A DNA stretch of 64,000 bases from Selenomonas bovis DSM 23594 (GTDB taxonomy: Bacteria > Bacillota > Negativicutes > Selenomonadales > Selenomonadaceae), in contig NZ_KB908379.1 of the NCBI RefSeq assembly GCF_000381005.1, positions 278,733-342,732 of the forward strand, in the 5' to 3' direction. The notes below the pieces were generated by a model. That model had not been told where the DNA came from, did no database searches, and worked only from the letters and a program-made list of their open reading frames with translations. The translations under genes were made by a program, and so were the position numbers. Position 1 is the first letter of the stretch, and every line of letters begins with the position of its first letter. Shown one piece after another: positions 17,000-26,610 of this stretch.

Positions 17000-18331
17000 T
17001 CACGCCTCCTCTTCTTCGCCGCGCTTGCGCACGATGAGCACGAGCGGCGTACCCTCGAAGCCGAACTGCTCACGCAGGCGGTTCTCGATGAAGCGCAGAT
17101 AGGAAAAATGCATGAGCTCGGGATCGTTGACGAAGAGGATGAACCGCGGCGGCTTCACATCCGCCTGCGTCATGAAGAGGATCTTGAGCTGGCGGCCGCG
17201 GTGCATCGGCGGCGGATTCACGGAGACGGCATCGCGGATGAGCTCATTGAGGACGCTCGTCTTGATGCGCATGGACTGCTGCTCCGCGACGTACTTCACG
17301 AGCTCCGTCACGCGGTGCACGCGCTGGCCCGTGAGTGCCGAGGTGTAGAGCACGGGCGCGTACTGGAGGAAACCGAGCTTGTCGCGCAGCTCATCCGTGA
17401 AGCGCAGCGTCGACTTATCGTCCTTCTCCGGGAAGATATCCCACTTGTTCACGACAATGACGACGCCGCGCCCCGACTCGTGCGCATAGCCGGCGATCTT
17501 CTTGTCCTGCTCCGTGATACCCTCAGCGGCATTGATCATCATGAGCACGACATCCGCGCGGTCGATGGCGCGCAGAGAGCGCATGACGCTGTACCGCTCG
17601 ACCGGCTCGTCGATCTTGCCGCGCCGGCGCATGCCCGCCGTATCGATGAGCATGAACTTCGTGCCGTCCTCGATGAAATGCGTGTCGATGGCGTCGCGCG
17701 TCGTGCCCGGCACATCGCTGACGATGACGCGCTGCTCGCCGAGGATGGCGTTGACGATGGAGGACTTGCCGACGTTCGGCCGACCGATGACGGCGATGCT
17801 GATCTCGTCCGGCTCCTTGTCGTCGCCCGTCTCCTCCGGGAACGCGGCGACGACGGCGTCGAGCAGATCGCCGAGATTGCGCGCGTTCGACGCGGAAATA
17901 CCGATGGGATCGCCGAGTCCGAGGCTGTAGAACTCATACATGTCCATCTCGCGTTCGGGACTGTCGACCTTGTTCACGGCAAGGACGACAGGTTTCTTTG
18001 TCGAACGCAGGAGATGCCCGACCTCCTCATCCGCCGTCGTGAGCCCCGCGCGTCCATCGACGACGAAGAGGATGACATCCGCCTCCTCCATCGCAATCTG
18101 CGCCTGCTGGCGCATGGATTTCAGGATATGGTCGCTCTCGTCGAGCTCAATGCCGCCCGTGTCGATCATCGTGAACGCATGGCCGAGCCACTCCGCGTCG
18201 AGATAGATGCGGTCGCGCGTGACGCCCGGCATATCGTCGACGATGGAGACGCGCTGCTTGCCGATCTGGTTGAAAAGCGTCGATTTGCCGACGTTCGGAC
18301 GACCGACGATGGCAACGATTGGTTTACTCAT
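17000..18331 (-). CDS. der: Ribosome biogenesis GTPase Der (EngA)
   Basis: The 443-residue protein has two tandem GTPase domains, each with its own GRPNVGKS P-loop, DTGG/DTAG switch and NKVD or NKWD motif, and ends in a KH-like domain with a charged tail. Der is essential for 50S assembly. The order der-plsY is common in Firmicutes and the two genes here are almost contiguous. Confidence 0.95.
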   Translation of the reverse strand: MSKPIVAIVGRPNVGKSTLFNQIGKQRVSIVDDMPGVTRDRIYLDAEWLGHAFTMIDTGGIELDESDHILKSMRQQAQIAMEEADVILFVVDGRAGLTTADEEVGHLLRSTKKPVVLAVNKVDSPEREMDMYEFYSLGLGDPIGISASNARNLGDLLDAVVAAFPEETGDDKEPDEISIAVIGRPNVGKSSIVNAILGEQRVIVSDVPGTTRDAIDTHFIEDGTKFMLIDTAGMRRRGKIDEPVERYSVMRSLRAIDRADVVLMMINAAEGITEQDKKIAGYAHESGRGVVIVVNKWDIFPEKDDKSTLRFTDELRDKLGFLQYAPVLYTSALTGQRVHRVTELVKYVAEQQSMRIKTSVLNELIRDAVSVNPPPMHRGRQLKILFMTQADVKPPRFILFVNDPELMHFSYLRFIENRLREQFGFEGTPLVLIVRKRGEEEEA

Positions 18332-18371
18332 ACTGACCCCTTCTTTCCGTTCGCTTCTTTATCTAGTTCCC

Positions 18372-19760
18372 TTATTCCGTTCCTGCCGCCGGCTTCGTAT
18401 AAGCCGCATTGCTCTGCCACATGTAGGCGGTCTCCCCAGCCCGCGCCTTGTGGTAATGCGTCCAGTCCGCGAGCGCGCGGCGGTAGTCGCTGCCACCCTG
18501 CACGGGCTCGACGCGCGCCTCGGGGAACGCAGCGCGCAGTTCCGCAAGCGTCATGTCATCGAGGAAGATGTCCTCGCCAGCACGCAGCGCCGGCTCCGGA
18601 ATCAGGATGCCCGTGCGCGGCCCCGGCAGCGCGCGCAGCGCGCGCACGATGTCCTGTCCCGTGAGCAGGCCCGAAACATTGACGGTCGTACCGAAATATT
18701 CATTGGGAACCGGCACGATGCGCACATGGAGGTTCGTCTGCCGTACGGACTGCGCGAGTCTCTCTAGCACCGGCGCGACCGACGTCCCCGTGACAACATC
18801 GAGGTAGACGGGCGCATCATACGACGACGACGCCTGCGTCTCCTCGAAATCCTTGAGGAAGCTGCGCGTAAGTCCGATGCCGTTATCGAGCTGTGGGAAC
18901 CCGTCGTACATCTCCTCTGGCGGCACCTCGCGACCAGCGAGGAAATAGAACTCATCCCCGAGGTAGAGAAACGTCCGCCCCGTCTCCTCCCTGAGCCTCT
19001 TCTGCCACCGTTCCGCCATGTCGATGACCGCTGCCGCGCCCGCTGCATCGAACTGCTTGAGCGGATACGGATCCGTGCGGAACTTCGTCACGCCGACGGG
19101 AACGACAGCGAGCGAGAGTACATGCGGCCGCCGCGCGACGAGCTCGCGAATCGTGCGCTCGAGCTCCTCGCCGTCGTTGAGGCCCGCACAGAGCACGACC
19201 TGCGTATGGTAGTCTGCGCCCGCTGATTCGAGGCGGTCGAGCTGCTCGTTGATGAGCGCCGCTCGCTTGCAACGCAGCATCTGCGCGCGCAGCTCAGGGT
19301 TCATGCACTGTACGGACACATAGAGCGGCGAGAGATGCAGCTGCTCGATACGCCGGAAATCCGCTTCGCCCATATTCGTGAGCGTCACGAAATTGCCGTA
19401 GAGGAACGACAGACGATAGTCATCATCCTTGATGTGCAGCGATGAGCGCATGTGCGGCGCGACCATGTTCACAAAGCAGAAATAACAGTTGTTCGCACAG
19501 CGGCGGATGCCGTCGAAAACCGCGGCCGCGAACTCCGCGCCAAGCTCCTCATCGATATCCTTGTCGAAGGAAATCATCTCCTGCTCGCCGTCTGCATGCT
19601 CGACAAGCAAGTCAATCTCCTCCTCCGCGAACGCAAAGCTCAAATCGATGATGTCGCGCAGTTCCCTCCCATTGACCGAGAGAACCTTGTCCCCTGGCAC
19701 GAGCCCCAGTTCCTCCGCCAGACTGCCCGCCGCAACGCGGATGATTTCCCCTTTGTTCAT
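18372..19760 (-). CDS. PDZ/radical SAM protein of the DUF512 family
   Basis: The 462-residue protein starts with a PDZ-like segment (LAEELGLVPGDKVLSVNG), then carries a CANNCYFCF iron-sulfur motif (CX3CX2C) typical of radical SAM enzymes, and ends in the DUF512 region. Homologues sit next to der in many Firmicutes, as here. The reaction is unknown. The start codon has a plausible AAGGGG-type site and follows a short intergenic gap. Confidence 0.85.
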   Translation of the reverse strand: MNKGEIIRVAAGSLAEELGLVPGDKVLSVNGRELRDIIDLSFAFAEEEIDLLVEHADGEQEMISFDKDIDEELGAEFAAAVFDGIRRCANNCYFCFVNMVAPHMRSSLHIKDDDYRLSFLYGNFVTLTNMGEADFRRIEQLHLSPLYVSVQCMNPELRAQMLRCKRAALINEQLDRLESAGADYHTQVVLCAGLNDGEELERTIRELVARRPHVLSLAVVPVGVTKFRTDPYPLKQFDAAGAAAVIDMAERWQKRLREETGRTFLYLGDEFYFLAGREVPPEEMYDGFPQLDNGIGLTRSFLKDFEETQASSSYDAPVYLDVVTGTSVAPVLERLAQSVRQTNLHVRIVPVPNEYFGTTVNVSGLLTGQDIVRALRALPGPRTGILIPEPALRAGEDIFLDDMTLAELRAAFPEARVEPVQGGSDYRRALADWTHYHKARAGETAYMWQSNAAYTKPAAGTE

Positions 19761-19839
19761 ACCTACTCCTCATCTGCTCATATATTCCCCGCAGCTGTCA
19801 GTGCAGCCGCTCTTTCTGTCTACTATCATAGCACGGAAA

Positions 19840-19865
19840 GAGGAGTGATGAAATCATCACTCCTC
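19840..19865 (-). terminator. Candidate terminator after rpsA
   Basis: A perfect 12-bp inverted repeat, GAGGAGTGATGA/TCATCACTCCTC, lies 32 bases after the rpsA stop. The U tract is short (TTTCC), so termination efficiency is uncertain. Confidence 0.45.
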
Positions 19866-19896
19866 GAAATTTCCTATAAGATTGCCGGATACAGAC

Positions 19897-21039
19897 TCAG
19901 TCCTTGACCTCGTCGCCAATCGTCGTCGGCGCGTCATCCTGCTCTTCCATGTAACGCTTGTAGATGGCGTTATCGCCATCGCGCTTCGCCTTCGTGATGG
20001 AGAGCGAAATGCGCTTGCGCTTCATATCGATGCGCAGGACCTTGACCTTGACGATGTCGCCGACATGCACGGCCTCGTCTGCACGCTCGATGCGATGATC
20101 TGCGAGCTCGCCCATCGGGATGAGACCGTCGAATCCCGGCTCGATCTCCATGAAAGCACCGAAATCCGTCAGCTTGATGACCTTGCCCTCGATGTGGTCG
20201 CCCTCAGCGTACTTCTCCGCCTTGTCGAGCCACGGATCGCGCATCGTATCCTTGACGGAGAGCGAGATGCGCTTTGCTTCCTTATCGACGTTCTTCACAT
20301 AGACATCGAGCTCCTGACCGACGTGGAGCACGTCGCTCGGCTTGCTCACGCGATGCCATGCGAGGTCAGAGATATGAGCGAGACCGTCCACACCGCCGAT
20401 ATCAATGAACGCGCCGTAGTCCACGAGGCGCTTGACCGTGCCGTGCACCGTCTGGCCAGCCTCGAGCGTCGCGAAGACCTCTTCCTGCTTCTTCTCGCGC
20501 TCAGCCTCGAGGAGCTGGCGACGGGAGAGCACGAGACGCTGCTTGCGCACATCGATCTCGATGGGCAGAGCCTCGACCGTCTGGCCGACGTAGATGGAGA
20601 GGTCCTTCACGAAGTGAAGCTCCATCTGGGATGCGGGGATGAAGCCGCGCAGGCCGTTGACGGAGGCAACGAGGCCGCCCTTGACGACCTGCTGAATCTT
20701 CGCCTCGACCGTCTCGCCGCGCTCTTTTACACCTTCCATGTCCTTCCATGCAGCCATGCGATCTGCCTTGACCTTGGAAAGGAGGCCGCCATTCTCGCCG
20801 CCGAGGGAAACGATGTAGACATCGATCTCGTCGCCGACCTTGACGACATCCTCTGCGGAATCAGGCTCCGGATAAGCCAGCTCTTTTTTCGGAACGGGAA
20901 TCTCCTGCTTGTAGCCGATATCGATAAAAGCCTCGCTCTTGTTGACAAGAACGACCTTGCCTTTCACTACCTCGTGCTCCCGAATCTCCGGGCTGTTCTT
21001 CTCTTCTTCCTCTAAAAGGGTTTTCATATCCTCTGACAC
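19897..21039 (-). CDS. rpsA: 30S ribosomal protein S1 homologue with four S1 domains
   Basis: The 380-residue protein holds four OB-fold S1 domains, recognisable by repeats such as VVKGKVVLVNKSEAFIDIG, GLVASVNGLRGFIPASQ, VKRLVDYGAFIDIGGVDG and VIKLTDFGAFMEIEPGFDG. It binds mRNA in translation. In several related bacteria this protein is fused to IspH; here they are two frames. The GTG at 21039 behind GGAGG overlaps the ispH end by 16 bases. An ATG at 21027 is possible but its spacing is poor. Confidence 0.9.
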   Translation of the reverse strand: MSEDMKTLLEEEEKNSPEIREHEVVKGKVVLVNKSEAFIDIGYKQEIPVPKKELAYPEPDSAEDVVKVGDEIDVYIVSLGGENGGLLSKVKADRMAAWKDMEGVKERGETVEAKIQQVVKGGLVASVNGLRGFIPASQMELHFVKDLSIYVGQTVEALPIEIDVRKQRLVLSRRQLLEAEREKKQEEVFATLEAGQTVHGTVKRLVDYGAFIDIGGVDGLAHISDLAWHRVSKPSDVLHVGQELDVYVKNVDKEAKRISLSVKDTMRDPWLDKAEKYAEGDHIEGKVIKLTDFGAFMEIEPGFDGLIPMGELADHRIERADEAVHVGDIVKVKVLRIDMKRKRISLSITKAKRDGDNAIYKRYMEEQDDAPTTIGDEVKD

Positions 21040-21851
21040 TTTTTATATACCTCCTTGATAATCCAGTCCGGTGTAGAAGCACCAGCTGTAATACCAATTT
21101 TTTCAATGTTGTCAAACCACGCGAGCTGAAGCTCTTCAGCCGTCTCGATATGGTAGGTACGACATGTTTTCGCGCAGAGCTGCGCGAGGCGCGTCGTATT
21201 CGCACTGTTCTTGCCGCCGATTACGATCATGACATCTACCTTCGATGCCAGTTCGCGCGCAGCGTGCTGCCTTTGGTCTGTCGCCGTGCAGATGGTCCGC
21301 ATGACACGGATATCACGCGACTTGTCGAGGAGCGCGCTCACGATTTCTCGGAAACGCCCGCCCGAGAAGGTCGTCTGCGAGACGATGCCGAGCTTCGGCA
21401 CGCTAAGAACAGCCGCAGCCTCCGCCACCGTCTCGACAACAGCCACGCTACCACCTGCCCACTGCACGATGCTCTGCACCTCAGGATGTTCCTTCTCGCC
21501 GACGATGACGACGAAACGCCCCTCTTCCGCAAGCTCCTTCGCTGAGAGCTGCGCCTTCTTGACATGCGGACATGTCGCGTCAACGCACTCGAGGCCCATC
21601 GCCTCAGCCCGTGCATACGTCTCCGGCCCAACGCCGTGAGAGCGGATGATGACCCTTCCCCGCTTCATATCATCAAGGCTGCTGATGGTACCGACACCCT
21701 CTTCTTTCAGGCGCTCTACCATCTGCGGGTTATGGATGATCGGGCCGAGCGTACAGGCGGAGCCATCGGGAGCAGCATTCTCCCGGGCAATCTTGATGGC
21801 GCGTTTGACGCCATAACAGAAGCCCAGATAGTCTGCCAGAATGACTTCCAA
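21024..21851 (-). CDS. ispH: 4-hydroxy-3-methylbut-2-enyl diphosphate reductase (LytB)
   Basis: The 275-residue iron-sulfur enzyme makes IPP and DMAPP in the MEP isoprenoid pathway. Three cluster cysteines are visible: Cys12 in GFCYGVKRA, one in DATCPHV and one in ICTATDQRQ. I chose the TTG at 21851 because it gives the standard EVILADYLGFCYGV start and a GGGTGG site lies eight bases upstream. The open frame continues 16 codons further. It overlaps rpsA by 16 bases in another frame. Confidence 0.9.
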   Translation of the reverse strand: MEVILADYLGFCYGVKRAIKIARENAAPDGSACTLGPIIHNPQMVERLKEEGVGTISSLDDMKRGRVIIRSHGVGPETYARAEAMGLECVDATCPHVKKAQLSAKELAEEGRFVVIVGEKEHPEVQSIVQWAGGSVAVVETVAEAAAVLSVPKLGIVSQTTFSGGRFREIVSALLDKSRDIRVMRTICTATDQRQHAARELASKVDVMIVIGGKNSANTTRLAQLCAKTCRTYHIETAEELQLAWFDNIEKIGITAGASTPDWIIKEVYKKCQRI

Positions 21852-21922
21852 TCTATCAACCACCCGTATGATTTGTTGCGAACCAGTATGATTCCTCACA
21901 CCAATAACGCAATCTAAGTGTT

Positions 21923-21951
21923 AGTATATCATTTTCAGAGAAACTTGTATA
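21923..21951 (-). promoter_or_regulatory. Promoter of ispH-rpsA
   Basis: Minus-strand -35 TATACA (21946-21951), 17-base spacer, extended -10 TGATATACT (-10 at 21923-21928). Confidence 0.55.
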
Positions 21952-21981
21952 GGGTGATTTCACTCCATCAGGAAATTTTTT

Positions 21982-22599
21982 TCACGCACGAGATGGTGTT
22001 CCTGACGTAACCGAGGCCTTCATACGGGCGATCTCATCGAGGATTCCCTGCGAAAAAGCGGCGAGCTCCTCTTTCTTGCGGCGATCGCCCGTAAACGTTC
22101 TGGGCCTGCCGACGATGACTGTAAGCCGCGGCAGCAAACCGCCGTTTGCGAAAATCCGATCCGTGCCGAGGATGGCCGCGGGCACGACGGGCGCACCGGT
22201 GAGCGCGGCGATGAGTCCGACGCCCGCCTCCGCCTTGCGCATCTTGCCCGTACGGCTGCGCGTACCCTCGGGGAAGAGGCCGAGGCAATGGCCGAGTTTC
22301 AGGACTTCGACCGCCGTCTTGATGGCCGCGCGGTCCGCTGCGCCGCGCTTCACAGGGAACGCGTGGCAGGCGCGGATGGCAGCGCCGAAAACGGGATGCT
22401 CGAAGAGTTCCTCCTTCGCCATGTAGGCGACATGGCGGCGCATGAAGCACGCGAGAAACGGCGGATCCCAATTGCTCATGTGATTGGCCGCGAGGATGAC
22501 CGCTCCCTGCTGCGGCAGGTTCTCCGCGCCGATGACGCGCGCGCGGAAGACGATGCGGAACAGCAGCTGGAATATGATCTTGAGCATGGCATAGAGCAT
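21982..22599 (-). CDS. plsC: 1-acyl-sn-glycerol-3-phosphate acyltransferase
   Basis: This 205-residue membrane-associated acyltransferase converts lysophosphatidate to phosphatidate. The NHMSNWDPP (HX4D) catalytic motif and the FPEGTRSRTGKM motif are present after one N-terminal hydrophobic helix. The start at 22599 sits five bases after the cmk stop with AGGTGA as ribosome binding site. The cmk-plsC-ispH-rpsA order is a recognised Firmicute arrangement. Confidence 0.9.
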   Translation of the reverse strand: MLYAMLKIIFQLLFRIVFRARVIGAENLPQQGAVILAANHMSNWDPPFLACFMRRHVAYMAKEELFEHPVFGAAIRACHAFPVKRGAADRAAIKTAVEVLKLGHCLGLFPEGTRSRTGKMRKAEAGVGLIAALTGAPVVPAAILGTDRIFANGGLLPRLTVIVGRPRTFTGDRRKKEELAAFSQGILDEIARMKASVTSGTPSRA

Positions 22600-22603
22600 A
22601 CGA

Positions 22604-23260
22604 TCACCTGCACATTCCGAGAATCTTCTCAACGACCTGCTCGATGGAGAGTCCCGTCGTATCGAGCAGCACGGCATCCGCCGCCTGCACGAGCGGGGAG
22701 ATGGCGCGCTCGCTGTCCGCCTTGTCGCGCGCGGCGATGTCCTCCTGGAGCTTCGCGAGCTCGACGTCGTAGCCCTTTTCGCGCATCTCGCGGTAGCGGC
22801 GCTGCGCGCGCTCCTCGATGGAGGCCGTGAGGAAGATCTTCACATCGGCCTGCGGCAACACATGCGTTCCGATGTCGCGCCCGTCCATGAGCACGCCGCC
22901 CTCCTCCGCCATCGCCCGCTGCAGCTCGACCATCTTCTCACGCACGGGGCCGAGGGCCGCGACCTGCGAGACGATGCGGCTGACCTCCGGCGTGCGGATG
23001 TAGTCCGTCGCCTCCTCGCCGTTGACAAAGACATGCGTGACACCGTCATGGTAGGAGAGCCGCACGTCGATGTCCTTCACGACGGAGAGGATCAATGCGT
23101 CCGTCACCGGCGCCTTCTGCTGCAGCGCCTTCCAGGCGACGGCGCGATACATCGCGCCCGTATCGATATAGGTATAGCCGAGCGCCTTTGCCGCGAGTTT
23201 CGCGACCGTGCTCTTGCCCGCGCCCGCGGGGCCGTCGATGGCAACAACTAGTTTCTTCAA
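22604..23260 (-). CDS. cmk: Cytidylate kinase
   Basis: The 218-residue kinase phosphorylates CMP and dCMP. It begins KKLVVAIDGPAGAGKST, with TYIDTGAMYRA and DGRDIGTHV as further CMP kinase motifs. A TTG at 23260 preceded by GGAGG at eight bases gives the standard length. An ATG at 23290 has no ribosome binding site and would add ten residues. Confidence 0.9.
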   Translation of the reverse strand: MKKLVVAIDGPAGAGKSTVAKLAAKALGYTYIDTGAMYRAVAWKALQQKAPVTDALILSVVKDIDVRLSYHDGVTHVFVNGEEATDYIRTPEVSRIVSQVAALGPVREKMVELQRAMAEEGGVLMDGRDIGTHVLPQADVKIFLTASIEERAQRRYREMREKGYDVELAKLQEDIAARDKADSERAISPLVQAADAVLLDTTGLSIEQVVEKILGMCR

Positions 23261-23307
23261 GGAAATATCCTCCTTTTCTTTTTCGTCCATGAGCCGCCGC
23301 CCGGCAA

Positions 23308-24621
23308 TCATTCTCCGCCAAAGCCCGCGAGCGTATCGTAGAACTCCGGGTACGAGATGCGCACGCAGTCCGGCCGCTCGATGATGACGCCCGCTCCGGC
23401 CGCGCCGAGGATCGCGAGCGACATCGCCATGCGATGGTCGTCGTAGCTGGGGACAGCGGCGCGCTGGAGCTGCGTGCCACCGTGGATCACGAGGCTGTCC
23501 GCGCCCGCCTCGACGCTTCCAGGCGCGAGCGCCGAGAACGTATCCGCGATGGCCTGCAGGCGATCGGTCTCCTTCACGCGCAGCTCGCCCGCGCCCGTGA
23601 TGACCGTATCGCCCTCGGCGAAGAGCGCCGCGACGGCGATGACGGGGATCTCGTCGATGAGGCGCGGCATGATGTCCTTGCCGAACGTCGTGCCGTGCAG
23701 CTTCGCCGCCGTCACGACGAGATCCGCCGCCGCCTCGCCGCCGCTCACGCGCTCGTTCGTGCGCACGATGTCAGCCCCCATCGCCGCGAGCACATCGAGA
23801 ATGCCCGTGCGCGTCTCGTTGACGCCGACGTTCTCGAGCACAATCTGACTCCCCGGCACAAGGGAGGCGAGCACGAGCCAGTAGGCCGCCGAGCTGATGT
23901 CGCCCGGCACCTCGATGGCGGCCGGCGCCTGCACCTCTGCCACGGGGCGGATCGTCACGGCCGTCCCATCCTTCTCCGTCACGACGCCGAACGCCTCGAG
24001 CATGCGCTCCGTATGGTCGCGCGAGGTCACGGGCTCGACGACCGTCGTCGCGCCGTCCGCGAACATGCCGGCGAGCAGGAGGGCAGATTTCACCTGCGCG
24101 CTCGCGACGGGGCTCTCATAGCGCATGCCGTGGAGCTTCCCGTCCGGGGCGAGCACCGTGAGCGGCAGCAGCGTGTTCTGCGCGCGGCCGACGATCTTCG
24201 CGCCCATCGCGCTGAGCGGCTTCACGACGCGGCCCATCGGGCGCCGCGAGAGCGACGCGTCGCCTGTAAACGTCGCGAGGAAAGGCTGCGGCGCGAGCAG
24301 GCCGAGGAGCAGGCGCAGCGTCGTGCCGGAATTGCCCGCGTCGAGCACGCACGCCGGTTCCCTGAGGCCGTGCAGGCCGTTGCCCGTCACGACGAGCTCC
24401 GTCGCGCCGAGTTCCTCGACGGTCGCGCCGAGCGCGCGCATGCAGGCGACGGTAGAGAGACAGTCCGCCGCGTGGAGGAAGTTCGTGATGTGCACTGGCG
24501 TGCTGCCGAGCGCTGAGAACATCACGCTGCGATGGGAGATGGATTTATCTCCCGGGATATGGAGCCGCCCTTTGACGCCGTGGCGAAGCGGCCGGATTTC
24601 CTTCGTTTCTACCTGTTCCAT
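23308..24621 (-). CDS. aroA: 3-phosphoshikimate 1-carboxyvinyltransferase (EPSP synthase)
   Basis: The 437-residue enzyme of the shikimate pathway joins PEP and shikimate-3-phosphate. It shows the IPGDKSISHRSVMF motif, a GNSGTTLRLLLG motif, the RRPMGRV segment and the C-terminal DDHRMAMSLA motif. The start at 24621 follows GGGGG. It heads an aroA-cmk-plsC run. Confidence 0.95.
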   Translation of the reverse strand: MEQVETKEIRPLRHGVKGRLHIPGDKSISHRSVMFSALGSTPVHITNFLHAADCLSTVACMRALGATVEELGATELVVTGNGLHGLREPACVLDAGNSGTTLRLLLGLLAPQPFLATFTGDASLSRRPMGRVVKPLSAMGAKIVGRAQNTLLPLTVLAPDGKLHGMRYESPVASAQVKSALLLAGMFADGATTVVEPVTSRDHTERMLEAFGVVTEKDGTAVTIRPVAEVQAPAAIEVPGDISSAAYWLVLASLVPGSQIVLENVGVNETRTGILDVLAAMGADIVRTNERVSGGEAAADLVVTAAKLHGTTFGKDIMPRLIDEIPVIAVAALFAEGDTVITGAGELRVKETDRLQAIADTFSALAPGSVEAGADSLVIHGGTQLQRAAVPSYDDHRMAMSLAILGAAGAGVIIERPDCVRISYPEFYDTLAGFGGE

Positions 24622-24631
24622 GAGATACCCC

Positions 24632-25876
24632 CTAATCGTCGTTCCATACGCTGTAGCTGCCCGCCGCTACGCCCATCGAGAACGCTGCCTGCAGGTTGTA
24701 GCCGCCCGTGAACGCGTCGACATCGACGAGCTCGCCCGCGAAATAGAGCCGCGGCACGAGGCGCGACTCCATCGTCCGCGGATCGATCTCCTTCACGCAG
24801 ACGCCGCCCGCCGTCACGATGGCCTCCGTGAGCGGACGCGTGCGCGCGACCGTGAGCACGAGGTGCTTGAGCGCCTCGGCGAGGCGATGGCGTTCCTCCT
24901 GCGTCACCTGATGCACGAACTTCTCTCCGTCGAGATACGCGGCGTCGATGAGCACGGGAATCAGCCGGTGCGGCAGCAGGTCGACGAGCGCGTTCTTGAC
25001 CTGCTTGCGCTGATATTTCTCGAAATCGCGCAGGATGCGCGCCGCGAGCTTTTCCGGCGTGAGTGCAGGCTTGAGGTCGATCTCGAGCTCGACGAAGGCG
25101 CCGTCCGCGAGCGCCTGCGCCGCCGTGCGGCTCAGGGAGAGGATGATGGGCCCCGTGACGCCGAAATGCGTGAACATCATCTCGCCGAACATCTCCTGCC
25201 GCTCCCTGCCATCCACGAGGAGCTTCACCCGCACATTGCGCAGAGAGAGACCCTGCACGTCCCGGGGCCAGTGCTCCTCCGTTTCGAGCGGCACGAGCGA
25301 GGGCAGGATGCGCGTGACCGTGTGGCCGAGCTGCCGCGCGATCTCATAGCCGTCGCCTGTCGAGCCCGTCCCCGGATACGACGCGCCGCCGACCGCGAGG
25401 ATGACGGCATCCGCCGCGATCTCCTCGCCTGCCGCCGTGCGCACGCCCGCCGCGCGTCCCTCGCGCGTGAGCACCGCAGCGACCGCCTCGCCCGTGCGCA
25501 CGGCGACGCCGAGCTCATGCAGGCGCGCGAGCATCGCCTCCACGCAGTCCGCCGCCTTGTCGCTCACGGGGAAGACGCGCCCGCCGCGCTCCACCTTGAC
25601 CGGTACGCCCTGCTGCTCGAAGAAGCGCATGGCATCCTCGTTGTCAAAGGCGGCAAAGGCGCTGTTGAGGAACGCGCCGTTCCCCTTGAACTGCCGGATG
25701 AGCTCCGGCACAGGCGCGGCGTTCGTGAGGTTGCAGCGCCCCTTGCCCGTGATGAGCATCTTGCGGCCGACGCGCTGCATCTTCTCGAGCAGTGTGACCC
25801 GCGCGCCGTTCTCCGCCGCCGTGATCGCGGCCATCATGCCGGCGGGACCGGCGCCGACGACGAGGACGTCCTTCAT
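24632..25876 (-). CDS. NAD(P)/FAD-dependent oxidoreductase, HI0933/YhiN family
   Basis: The 414-residue flavoprotein begins with a dinucleotide-binding VVGAGPAGMMAAITAAE motif, then RKMLITGKGRCNLTN, the hallmark of the HI0933-like family, and ends with a GGYNLQAAFSMGVAAG FAD motif. The physiological substrate of this family is not established. It overlaps rluB by 4 bases. Confidence 0.85.
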   Translation of the reverse strand: MKDVLVVGAGPAGMMAAITAAENGARVTLLEKMQRVGRKMLITGKGRCNLTNAAPVPELIRQFKGNGAFLNSAFAAFDNEDAMRFFEQQGVPVKVERGGRVFPVSDKAADCVEAMLARLHELGVAVRTGEAVAAVLTREGRAAGVRTAAGEEIAADAVILAVGGASYPGTGSTGDGYEIARQLGHTVTRILPSLVPLETEEHWPRDVQGLSLRNVRVKLLVDGRERQEMFGEMMFTHFGVTGPIILSLSRTAAQALADGAFVELEIDLKPALTPEKLAARILRDFEKYQRKQVKNALVDLLPHRLIPVLIDAAYLDGEKFVHQVTQEERHRLAEALKHLVLTVARTRPLTEAIVTAGGVCVKEIDPRTMESRLVPRLYFAGELVDVDAFTGGYNLQAAFSMGVAAGSYSVWNDD

Positions 25877-26601
25877 CGCTCCACCCCCGCGAGTTCATAG
25901 AGCTGCGCGACCTCTGCGGCCGTGAGCGGCCGGTGCGCGCCGCGCCTGACGCCCGCGAGCGTGAGGCGCGCGAACGCGACGCGCTTCAGCGCGCGCACAT
26001 CCGAGCCGACCGCCTCGAACATGCGGCGCACCTGGCGGTTGCGGCCCTCATGGATCGTGATCTCGACGCGCGCCTGCGCCGGATCGCGCTCGATGACGCG
26101 CACGAGCGCCGGCGCCGTCTTGCCGTCTGAGAGCTCGACGCCCTCCGTGAGTGTGATGAGCGCGGCTTCGGGCGGCGGCGGCGCGACGCGCGCGATGTAG
26201 GTCTTCTCCACCTGATAGCGCGGGTGCAGCAGGCCGTTCATCAGTGTCCCGTCATTCGTCAGGAGCAGCAAGCCCTCCGTGTTGTTGTCGAGGCGTCCCA
26301 CGGGATAGATACGCTCCTTGACCTCCGGCAGCAGGTCGAGCACCGTGCGGCGGCCGCGCTCATCCTTCGCCGTCGAGAGATAGCCCTTGGGCTTGTTGAG
26401 CAGGAAATAGACATGCCGCTCGCGCGCCGCGAGCGGCTTGCCATCCACCGTGATCTTCACCTTCGCCGCGTCAAACTTCGCGCCGAGTTCGCGCACGCAC
26501 GTCCCATTGACGTTCACGCGTCCCGCGAGGATCAGCTTCTCCGCGTTGCGGCGGGACGCGACGCCCGCCTGCGCCAAAATCTTCTGCAATCGTTCCTGCA
26601 T
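25873..26601 (-). CDS. rluB: Pseudouridine synthase, RsuA/RluB family
   Basis: The 242-residue enzyme has an N-terminal S4 RNA-binding domain (MQERLQKILAQAGVASRR) and the RsuA-type catalytic motif GRLDNNTEGLLLLTNDG with its nucleophilic Asp. RluB modifies 23S rRNA; the RsuA/RluE/RluF paralogues cannot be separated with certainty by eye. A GAGGAAG site precedes the ATG. Confidence 0.85.
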   Translation of the reverse strand: MQERLQKILAQAGVASRRNAEKLILAGRVNVNGTCVRELGAKFDAAKVKITVDGKPLAARERHVYFLLNKPKGYLSTAKDERGRRTVLDLLPEVKERIYPVGRLDNNTEGLLLLTNDGTLMNGLLHPRYQVEKTYIARVAPPPPEAALITLTEGVELSDGKTAPALVRVIERDPAQARVEITIHEGRNRQVRRMFEAVGSDVRALKRVAFARLTLAGVRRGAHRPLTAAEVAQLYELAGVER

Positions 26602-26610
26602 CGTTCTTCC

